From positions 1-5,118 of the forward strand of contig CAKTLD010000118.1 of the NCBI GenBank assembly GCA_934572445.1: a DNA stretch of 5,118 bases, in the 5' to 3' direction. The position numbers and the translations under genes were made by a program. Positions 1-5,118 of this stretch are shown one piece after another. The notes below the pieces were generated by a model. That model ran no database searches, was not told the origin of the DNA, and was given only the letters and a program-made list of their open reading frames with translations. Position 1 is the first letter of the stretch, and every line of letters starts with the position of its first letter. The stretch comes from an uncultured Oscillospiraceae bacterium. GTDB lineage: Bacteria > Bacillota > Clostridia > Oscillospirales > Oscillospiraceae.

Positions 1-309
1 GCCTACGTCGTTATCATTGCAGAGAGCAGGGCCATTGACATCCTGCGCAGCCGGAAGCGGCTCGTTTCCGCCGAGGACTGCGCAGAGCTGCCCGCACCGG
101 AAATTCTGATGGACAGCGGCAGCGATCTTGCCCGCGCAATGGCACGGCTGCCCGCGCGTTACCGCGAAGCGCTGCTGCTGCGCTTTGACATGGGCTATAC
201 GACGAAGGAGCTTTCAGCGCTTTTTGGCATGAACCGCGCCGCCGTACAAAAGCTTTTATGGCGGGCGAAGGACGCGCTGCGGCAGGAGCTTGAAAAGGAG
301 GGGGACTGA
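1..309 (+). CDS. Sigma-70 family (ECF-like) RNA polymerase sigma factor, C-terminal part (5' end outside window)
   Basis: The reading frame is open from the first base and gives 102 residues before a TGA at 307-309; the start lies upstream of the window. Residues 1-20 (AYVVIIAESRAIDILRSRKR) match the end of sigma region 2 (2.3/2.4), where ECF factors typically carry an 'RNxAIDxLRxRKR'-like segment that helps recognise and melt the -10 element. After a linker (about 21-42), residues 43-97 form region 4: the motif LPARYREALLLRF (50-62) and a helix-turn-helix at about 68-92 (TTKELSALFGMNRAAVQKLL) that would bind the -35 element. Region 1 and most of region 2 cannot be seen. It acts in the cytoplasm by directing RNA polymerase to specific promoters. 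Its stop codon abuts the ATG of the membrane-protein gene, which implies co-transcription and translational coupling. The promoters it recognises are unknown. Family assignment is confident; the ECF subgroup is not. Confidence 0.92.
   Translation, partial: AYVVIIAESRAIDILRSRKRLVSAEDCAELPAPEILMDSGSDLARAMARLPARYREALLLRFDMGYTTKELSALFGMNRAAVQKLLWRAKDALRQELEKEGD
295..304 (+). promoter_or_regulatory. Shine-Dalgarno site for the DUF4367-like gene
   Basis: AAGGAGGGGG lies inside the last codons of the sigma factor gene. The AAGGAG core ends nine bases before the ATG at 310, an ideal distance. It fixes the start of the downstream gene and supports translational coupling across the TGA/ATG junction, where no base separates stop and start. 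Confidence 0.8.
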
Positions 310-1056
310 ATGAACGCAAAAAGAAATGCCGTCTTCACAGACGCCGAGCTGAAGCTCGCCGCCGCTGAGGTACGCGGCGCGATGCTGGACACCATGCCGT
401 CTCCCGCCGAGTGCGAGCACGAGTTCTCTCCCGAGTTTGAGGAAAAGATGCGCGCCGTCCTTGCGCGCGAGGAAAAGCGCCGCGTGAGGAAAAAATGGCT
501 CGGCCGCGCGGCGGGCTTCCTGCTTGCGCTGGTGCTGGGCAGCGGGGTGTGGCTCGCCAGCGACCAAAGTGCCCGCGCAGGCTTTCGCGCATGGGTACAG
601 GAGACCTATGAAAACGTCTTTGTGCTGCGCTTCCGCGGCACGGACACGCAAGCCTCCTATCCCCGCTTCCGTCTCACCTGGCTGCCCGAGGACTGCACCG
701 CCGTCTATGACACCTACACCGGCGAAAGCTCCTACGGCGCGAGCATCACAAATCGCAATGCCCCTGAACGCGGCGCGTATCTGCGCTGCTATGTGAACGA
801 TGACACGCTCACACTCGATCTGAACGTGATGTATGATGAAACCTACACCGTTCGCCCCACCGAGGTGAACGGCGCGGGCGCAACGCTCTGCCTTGCGCCG
901 GACGACATGCACACAAGCCTTCTCGTCTGGCAGGACGAGACCGGTGAGCTGATCTACGTTCTCGACGGCTATCTCACCGAGGACGCGCTGCTGCGCATCG
1001 CCGAGGGCGTGGAGCCCTACGGCTTCGACAATACGCGCTCTGCGGTGTCGGATTGA
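310..1056 (+). CDS. DUF4367-like single-pass membrane protein, putative sigma-factor regulator
   Basis: This is a 248-residue protein. Residues 1-62 form a charged cytoplasmic segment including HEFSPEFEEKMRAVLAREEKRR (a 'HxFSxxFExKMxxxL'-type stretch, as I recall it from Clostridia membrane proteins that follow sigma factor genes). One membrane helix lies at about 64-83 (GRAAGFLLALVLGSGVWLA), preceded by basic residues RRVRKKW, which predicts a cytoplasmic N-terminus. Residues 84-248 would be outside. They contain features typical of DUF4367: RLTWLPEDCTAVYD (121-134) and a C-terminal block LLVWQDETGELIYVLDGYLTEDALLRIAEGVE (about 204-235). No zinc-finger HxxxCxxC anti-sigma motif is present, so it is not a classical ZAS-domain anti-sigma factor. 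Position directly after the sigma gene suggests that it senses an envelope signal and restrains or tunes that sigma factor; this is inference from context. The start is supported by a strong Shine-Dalgarno site at 295-304. Confidence 0.85.
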   Translation: MNAKRNAVFTDAELKLAAAEVRGAMLDTMPSPAECEHEFSPEFEEKMRAVLAREEKRRVRKKWLGRAAGFLLALVLGSGVWLASDQSARAGFRAWVQETYENVFVLRFRGTDTQASYPRFRLTWLPEDCTAVYDTYTGESSYGASITNRNAPERGAYLRCYVNDDTLTLDLNVMYDETYTVRPTEVNGAGATLCLAPDDMHTSLLVWQDETGELIYVLDGYLTEDALLRIAEGVEPYGFDNTRSAVSD

Positions 1057-1085
1057 AAAAGTTTCCTCCTTCCTGTCCGCTTTTG

Positions 1086-1132
1086 CCCCGTTTCTCCGTT
1101 CTATGGACAGAACAGAGAAACGGGGTGTTTTT
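1086..1132 (+). terminator. Long hairpin plus T-run, terminator or attenuator, overlapping the permease start
   Basis: CCCCGTTTCTC (1086-1096) pairs perfectly with GAGAAACGGGG (1115-1125). After one C/A mismatch, 1098-1102 pair with 1109-1113, leaving a six-base loop at 1103-1108. TGTTTTT follows at 1126-1132, so the whole element has intrinsic-terminator form on the plus strand. The minus strand has no T-run after the stem, so it appears unidirectional. It would end or attenuate the sigma/DUF4367 transcript. The 3' arm also contains the only purine-rich Shine-Dalgarno candidate (GGGG, 1122-1125) for the ATG at 1133, and an in-frame upstream ATG (1103) sits in the loop. The structure could therefore also limit translation of the permease. 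No convincing sigma-A promoter was found in 1057-1132. Confidence 0.75.
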
Positions 1133-4100
1133 ATGCGGCCAAATATTTTCCTTATCTCCGCCCTTCGCCGCCCGCTGCGCACGCTGGGGCTGATGCTGCT
1201 CTGTGCGGCGGTGAGCTTCGCGCTGCTGACGCAGCTTTTGCAGGCATCCGTGCTCGCGCGGGCCGTGGACGAGATTAGCGGGTACTACCGCGCCGTGGGC
1301 AGCTTTTCGCCGCTCTCCGGCGATCCGAACGAATTCGACTGCACAGCCTGCGTCGCCGCCGTCGCGGACGATCCGCGCGTCAGGTTCGTCGATGTGCGCC
1401 GCCGCGCGACCTATACGATGGCGGAGCACGAAACGGCGGAGCTGACCGATCCGTCATGGAATCCCGCGGTCTCGATGTACTATGTGCGTGGTGTGTGCGG
1501 CGCACCGTCCATCACTGAGGGCGATTATGATGCCCTTTACTTTATGCGTCTCAGCGCGGAGGGCAACTACTGCGAACCGGAGCTGAGCAACGTGAGCCGC
1601 CGCTATCGTCTTGCCGTCACGATCGGTCCCTATGAGCTGCTCGCAGGCTATGCGGGCCGCTACTTTGAGGGCCGAACGCTGACCGCCTACTACTACAGCG
1701 ACGACCGCGAGGAGCTTGCACGCATCGCCGGTGGCCTTCAAAGCGGACAGGAGATGCTGTTCAAGCTCTACAACACCTCGATCTTCGCAAACAGTCAGTT
1801 CTGGCTGCAGCCGCTTGACGGGCGGGACTGCTGGGCCTATCCCATCCCCGCAGGCGGGCAGATCGACTACGCCGATGCACGGCTCGCGGGCGTGCGGGAG
1901 GACATGTCGCTGCTCGATGTCAACCTGCGCTCAGCGCAGCTCACCACCACGCGGGACATGGGCGCTATCGCAGATCTGGAGGAAAAATACGCGCTGCTCG
2001 ATGGGCGGCTTCTGAATCTCGGCGACTATGAAAGCGCAAATCCCGTCTGCGTCATACGGCAGGAGCTGGCGCTCAGCGCGGGGCTCGCGGTCGGCGACAC
2101 GCTGCGCGTGACGCTCTGGGATCTCGACGCCCCCGGCAGCGCCGTGCGGCCTGACCTTGAGGGAAAAACGCTCTCCGCACTGCCAAACCGCGAGGTCAGG
2201 CTGACGGTCGTTGGCATCCTGCTGCATCTAAACGACGGTTCGTATGAGCTTTCGGAGCGGTATGGCGACATCTTTCTGCCCGACAGCGTGCTGCCGCAGG
2301 GTTGGGGCAGCACGGCATGGGAGGGGCGCTGCGCCTCTCCGCTCACGTCCGTGGTGCTCAGCAGTATGCAGGACACCCAGGCCTTCCTTGCGGACTATGA
2401 GGAAACGTTCCGCACGCTGGGCTGGTCGTTCCGCTTTGCCCCCAACGGCTGGACAGACTTTGCTGCCGCAGCGGAGCCGCTGCGCCAGTCGGCGCGCAGC
2501 ACAGCGCTTCTCTTTGCCCTCGCAGCGGCGCTGGCGCTGGGGTCGGCGGCATTTCTCCATCTGCTCTTTACCCGCCGCGAGGCCGCCATTCTCCGTGCAC
2601 TGGGTTTTCCCGCGCGGCGCGTGCTCCGCGCGGCGCTTCGGCCGCTGCTGATGATTGGCTTTTCCGGCATCCTGCTCGGCGGCGCGGCGGCGAGCGTTCA
2701 CGGGATGCAGAAGGCTGCGGCCTCGCTTCAGGGCATTGCGGGCGGGACGGCGCTCAGCATCGTTTATCCGTGGGGGACGATGCTTGCGGGCTGCGGCGCG
2801 CTGGCTTTGGGACTGCTTCTGCTCGCTTACTCCGTGCTGCGGCGGCAGGTCAGTCTTCCTGTTCTGGCACAGCTGCAAGGCGCAGCGGGTACGGTGCGGA
2901 CACGCAAATCCGCGCCGCAGCCCCGGCCCGCCGTGAGCGCCCCCACAAGCACAGTCTCCATCTGCACGGACAGCGCGCCGCAGGACCTTCTGCTTACAAG
3001 CAGCACCGTGCGCGGCACGATCAGCCGCCAATGGACGCTTTCTTTTGTCTGCAAACGCCTGCGGCGGCAGGTGAGCAAAACTGCGTTATCCGCACTCCTG
3101 ACAGCGGCGCTGCTGCTCGGCCTCTGCTGTCTCTCATTGAGCGTGCGCCGCGGCGAAGCGCGCATCGACGCGCTGTACGATTCCCTCACCGTCACCGGTG
3201 AGATACTGCGCACGGATACCTCCTATCGCGCGGGCGGCGGCTTTTTGCCGTCCGCGGCGGCAAACACATTGGAAGCTTTGGGATACTTCTCCGAAGTCCA
3301 TAAGGTTATCGGCGGCGAGGTGACCGCCGTGATCGACGGCGGCGTCCCGGCGGCACAGGCCGTCCGCAAGCCGAACGGCACAAAAGCATCCGCCGTGCCT
3401 GAACCCACACAGCGCGAAATCATCTCCGCAGACGCACTGTTCTGTGCGTGTTTTTCCTCTGAGGACTGCATAGAACTCCAAACCGGTGATCTCACCGTTA
3501 CATGGGTGGATGGCTGGGAGGAATCATCGTTTTTTGCCGCCGATCACCCCGCAGCTATCGTTGCCCGCTCGCTGCTGCGGGAGCTTTCCTGGCAGGTGGG
3601 TGATGAGCTCGTGCTCGCTTTCCCGAACACCGCCTTCAGCGTAACGATCGCGGGCAGCTTTTTTGACGAGGAAGACGCGCCTTACCGCCTGCTGCTGAGT
3701 GCCGCGCCGCTGACTGCGGCGCTGGACGGTATGGGACAGCCCTACGCATACGCATCATACTCGTTCACCATTGACCGTGCGCAAAACCGCGCGCTGCCTG
3801 CCTTCCGCGCGGCAGCGGAAAGCCTGCTGCAGGATGCACCGTCAGACAGCTCGCTCTTTCTGCTGCTGCGTGACAGTGAGCTGACACAGGCCGTCGAGCC
3901 GCTGGAGCGCAATGTGACTCTGCTGCGCGTGCTCCGCCCCGCAATGCTGGTCCTTGCCGCGCTGCTCACGGCAGGCGTCTCTGCACTGCTGACGGCGCAG
4001 AGTGTAAGCGAGCTGGCGCTGCTGCGGGTCATGGGTATCTGCGCGCGGCATACCTCGCGCATAGCCGTATGGAGCCAGCTTCTGCCTGTGCTTATTGGTC

Positions 4101-4261
4101 TTCTTGTGGGAGGATGCACCATGCTCACACTGGGTCTTGCTTCCATCGCATTGGTGTCTGGCGGACTGCTGCTCACGCTCGGCGGCACCGCTGGAGGTCT
4201 TATCACAGCGCGCACATACCTGCGGAAAAATCCACTGGAGCTGCTGCAAGTAAAGGAATGA
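1133..4261 (+). CDS. Large duplicated FtsX/MacB-type ABC transporter permease
   Basis: This inner-membrane permease has 1042 residues from the ATG at 1133. An in-frame ATG at 1103 would add ten residues (MDRTEKRGVF), but it lies in the loop of a hairpin with no ribosome site before it, so 1133 is preferred. Two FtsX-like halves are visible. Half one: membrane helix about 16-38, an extracytoplasmic domain of about 420 residues (38-456), then helices at about 457-479, 503-521 and 548-568. The cytoplasmic motif REAAILRALGFPARRVLRA (482-500) is the coupling segment that contacts the ATPase. A Pro/Ser/Thr-rich linker (about 585-630) joins half two: helix 649-671, a second outside domain of about 260 residues (672-934), then helices at about 935-956, 981-1000 and 1005-1025, with SELALLRVMGICARHTSRI (959-977) as the second coupling motif. 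Both outside domains carry a MacB-periplasmic-like 'VGDxLxLxx' segment (AVGDTLRVTL, QVGDELVLAF). The protein ends NPLELLQVKE, usual for this family. The substrate is unknown; export or envelope work fits better than uptake, since no substrate-binding protein gene is present. Confidence 0.93.
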   Translation: MRPNIFLISALRRPLRTLGLMLLCAAVSFALLTQLLQASVLARAVDEISGYYRAVGSFSPLSGDPNEFDCTACVAAVADDPRVRFVDVRRRATYTMAEHETAELTDPSWNPAVSMYYVRGVCGAPSITEGDYDALYFMRLSAEGNYCEPELSNVSRRYRLAVTIGPYELLAGYAGRYFEGRTLTAYYYSDDREELARIAGGLQSGQEMLFKLYNTSIFANSQFWLQPLDGRDCWAYPIPAGGQIDYADARLAGVREDMSLLDVNLRSAQLTTTRDMGAIADLEEKYALLDGRLLNLGDYESANPVCVIRQELALSAGLAVGDTLRVTLWDLDAPGSAVRPDLEGKTLSALPNREVRLTVVGILLHLNDGSYELSERYGDIFLPDSVLPQGWGSTAWEGRCASPLTSVVLSSMQDTQAFLADYEETFRTLGWSFRFAPNGWTDFAAAAEPLRQSARSTALLFALAAALALGSAAFLHLLFTRREAAILRALGFPARRVLRAALRPLLMIGFSGILLGGAAASVHGMQKAAASLQGIAGGTALSIVYPWGTMLAGCGALALGLLLLAYSVLRRQVSLPVLAQLQGAAGTVRTRKSAPQPRPAVSAPTSTVSICTDSAPQDLLLTSSTVRGTISRQWTLSFVCKRLRRQVSKTALSALLTAALLLGLCCLSLSVRRGEARIDALYDSLTVTGEILRTDTSYRAGGGFLPSAAANTLEALGYFSEVHKVIGGEVTAVIDGGVPAAQAVRKPNGTKASAVPEPTQREIISADALFCACFSSEDCIELQTGDLTVTWVDGWEESSFFAADHPAAIVARSLLRELSWQVGDELVLAFPNTAFSVTIAGSFFDEEDAPYRLLLSAAPLTAALDGMGQPYAYASYSFTIDRAQNRALPAFRAAAESLLQDAPSDSSLFLLLRDSELTQAVEPLERNVTLLRVLRPAMLVLAALLTAGVSALLTAQSVSELALLRVMGICARHTSRIAVWSQLLPVLIGLLVGGCTMLTLGLASIALVSGGLLLTLGGTAGGLITARTYLRKNPLELLQVKE

Positions 4262-4266
4262 GGAGG
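4261..4266 (+). promoter_or_regulatory. Shine-Dalgarno site for the ABC ATPase gene
   Basis: AGGAGG begins at the last base of the permease stop codon and lies ten bases before the ATG at 4277. It fixes the ATPase start and indicates that permease and ATPase are made from one transcript. Confidence 0.85.
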
Positions 4267-4276
4267 ATATTTTATA

Positions 4277-4936
4277 ATGAAACTCAAATTGGAACAGCTT
4301 GGCTATCAATACGAGGGCGCAAAAAAAGCGGCGCTCACAAACGTAAACGCCGTATTCTCTACAGGAACTCTGAGCGCGATTATCGGGCCCTCCGGCAGCG
4401 GCAAAACGACGCTGCTCTCGCTGCTTGCCGCACTTGACCACCCAAGCACGGGCCGCATCCTGCTCGACGGACAGGATATTGCGGAAATCAATGCTGACAA
4501 GTATCGCCGTGAGCGCGTAGCCGTGATTTTTCAGTCGTTCCAGCTCTTTCCGCTGCTCACCGCGCTGGAAAATGCAGCCTGCCCAATGGAGCTGCGCGGC
4601 ATAAAGCACACAGAGGCCAGCACACAGGCAGAGCGGCTCCTGCGCACGGTGGGCATCACGGCAGAGCAGCAGGCGCGCTATCCCACTCGCCTTTCCGGCG
4701 GCGAGCAACAGCGCGTGGCAATCGCCCGCGCGCTCGCGAGCGGCGCACAGCTTCTCCTTGCCGACGAGCCGACCGGCAATCTCGATGAGGAAAACAGCCG
4801 CAGCATTGTTTCCCTTCTTCGCTCTCTCGCCCATAATGCGGACCGCTGCGTTATCGTCGTGACGCACGACCTTGCCATCGCCCGCGGTGCAGACGCGGCG
4901 TATGAGCTGCGCGACGGCACACTGCGCCTGATATGA
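4277..4936 (+). CDS. ABC transporter ATP-binding protein (MacB/LolD-type)
   Basis: This 219-residue cytoplasmic ATPase is complete, with the usual length for stand-alone MacB/LolD/FtsE-like subunits. Motifs in order: a likely A-loop tyrosine at Y12 (or Y10); Walker A GPSGSGKTT (37-45); Q-loop FQSFQLFPLLTALEN (85-99, Q86); signature LSGGEQQRVAIARAL (139-153); Walker B LLLADEPTGNLDE (159-171) with catalytic E164; and H-loop VVTHD with H197. All catalytic residues are present. The FQSFQLFPLLTALEN and ADEPTGNLD stretches are characteristic of the family that pairs with FtsX/MacB permeases. It would dimerise and power the permease encoded 15 bp upstream by binding the coupling segment in each permease half. 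The start is fixed by AGGAGG at 4261-4266. No signal peptide or membrane segment is present. Base composition resembles the neighbouring genes, with no sign of separate acquisition. The transported substrate cannot be read from the ATPase. Confidence 0.97.
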   Translation: MKLKLEQLGYQYEGAKKAALTNVNAVFSTGTLSAIIGPSGSGKTTLLSLLAALDHPSTGRILLDGQDIAEINADKYRRERVAVIFQSFQLFPLLTALENAACPMELRGIKHTEASTQAERLLRTVGITAEQQARYPTRLSGGEQQRVAIARALASGAQLLLADEPTGNLDEENSRSIVSLLRSLAHNADRCVIVVTHDLAIARGADAAYELRDGTLRLI

Positions 4937-5010
4937 TGGCCACACCGGCGCTACACCGGGCGTAGATATGTAAAGATCGGCGCAGGAGCCCCGTGCGGCG
5001 GAACATAACA

Positions 5011-5040
5011 AAAGAGGACATCCTTTCGGATGTCCTCTTT
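5011..5040 (-). terminator. Intrinsic terminator of the 5S rRNA locus, probably bidirectional
   Basis: AAAGAGGACATCC (5011-5023) and GGATGTCCTCTTT (5028-5040) form a perfect 13-bp stem closed by a four-base loop. On the minus strand the stem directly follows the 5S rRNA and runs into CTCTTTTGTT, a good T-rich tail. On the plus strand the tail is CTCTTTCGTGTT, weaker but usable, so the same hairpin could end the ABC operon transcript, for which no other terminator was seen in 4937-5010. Confidence 0.88.
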
Positions 5041-5042
5041 CG

Positions 5043-5118
5043 TGTTGGCGCTACCTATCTTCCCGGGCCGTCTCCAGCCAAGTATTGTCGGCAGAAGCGA
5101 GCTTAACTTCCGTGTTCG
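5043..5118 (-). rRNA. rrf: 5S ribosomal RNA, 3' part (5' end outside window)
   Basis: Read on the minus strand, the right edge of the window begins CGAACACGGAAGTTAAGC, the highly conserved 5S core that follows the 'CC' at about position 42 of the molecule. It continues through GCCGAC, ACTTGGCTGGAGACGGCC and CGGGAAGATAGGT, which correspond to the loop C/helix IV/loop E part of bacterial 5S rRNA. The visible 76 bases fit the last two-thirds of a roughly 117-base molecule. The 3' end is placed at about 5042-5044 from the terminal-helix sequence GCGCCAACA, directly before the terminator; the exact last base is uncertain by a few positions. The gene probably ends an rRNA operon lying to the right, transcribed toward the ABC genes. 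Confidence 0.93.

Noticed and set aside
1061..1072. GTTTCCTCCTTC reads as a strong Shine-Dalgarno (GAAGGAGGAAAC) on the minus strand
   Set aside because: No minus-strand start codon follows at a suitable distance, and the sequence beyond is antisense to the DUF4367-like gene; taken as coincidence.
256..1182. Open reading frame of 308 codons on the minus strand
   Set aside because: It is the antisense shadow of the DUF4367-like gene, crosses the terminator hairpin, and has no recognisable domain.
2610..2636. Two copies of CCGCGCGGCGC within the permease gene
   Set aside because: They are 16 bases apart, so out of phase with the codons, and encode different parts of an Arg/Ala-rich coupling segment; explained by codon bias.
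4273..4278. TATAAT, a perfect -10 box, just before and into the ATPase start
   Set aside because: No -35-like sequence lies 16-18 bases upstream, and transcription from it would start inside the ATPase gene. It is the A/T-rich spacer between ribosome site and ATG.
4321..4327. Run of seven A bases early in the ATPase gene, a possible slippage site
   Set aside because: The frame is intact across it (Ala-Lys-Lys-Ala) and all motifs follow in frame. No downstream structure or alternative-frame product supports programmed frameshifting.
4942..4959. Direct repeat ACACCGG twice, 11 bases apart, after the ATPase stop, and a 10-codon ORF beginning at the overlapping ATGA (4933)
   Set aside because: The repeat is only seven bases in GC-rich DNA and the ORF has no ribosome site or conserved content.
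3842..5011. Open reading frame of 389 codons on the minus strand
   Set aside because: It lies antisense to the permease end and to an ATPase with all ABC motifs, runs into the rRNA terminator, and its translation is a low-information mix of Arg, Ala, Gln and Cys as expected from antisense of GC-rich coding DNA.

Overview
The window comes from a GC-rich bacterium, most likely a Gram-positive member of the Clostridia (Oscillospiraceae-like). The indications are strong purine-rich Shine-Dalgarno sites (AAGGAG, AGGAGG), a pronounced G/C preference at third codon positions, a sigma factor followed by a DUF4367-type membrane protein (a combination mostly seen in Bacillota), and the sequence of the 5S rRNA fragment at the right edge. 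The taxon is inferred from these features and not proven.

Layout, left to right. Positions 1-309 hold the 3' part of a sigma-70 family (ECF-like) sigma factor gene whose start lies outside the window. Its stop codon directly abuts a gene (310-1056) for a single-pass membrane protein with a DUF4367-like extracytoplasmic domain, a likely partner or regulator of the sigma factor. A 76-bp gap follows, dominated by a long perfect hairpin plus T-run (1086-1132) that ends exactly at the preferred start codon of the next gene. That gene (1133-4261) encodes a very large duplicated FtsX/MacB-type ABC permease with two extracytoplasmic domains and eight predicted membrane segments. After 15 bp comes its ATPase (4277-4936), with every canonical ABC motif intact. 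A short non-coding stretch then leads to a bidirectional-looking terminator (5011-5040) and the 3' part of a 5S rRNA gene on the minus strand, so an rRNA locus converges on the ABC operon.

How the parts may work together. The sigma factor and DUF4367 protein look like an envelope-sensing regulatory pair. The permease and ATPase form an FtsX/MacB-class (type VII) ABC system, a class that usually does mechanical work or export at the cell envelope instead of nutrient import. The shared orientation suggests the pair could control the transporter, but the hairpin between them means the four genes need not form one constitutive transcript. No mobile element, CRISPR array, tRNA or broken gene was seen. 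I found no clearly unprecedented system; the most interesting point is the hairpin placed over the start of the permease gene.
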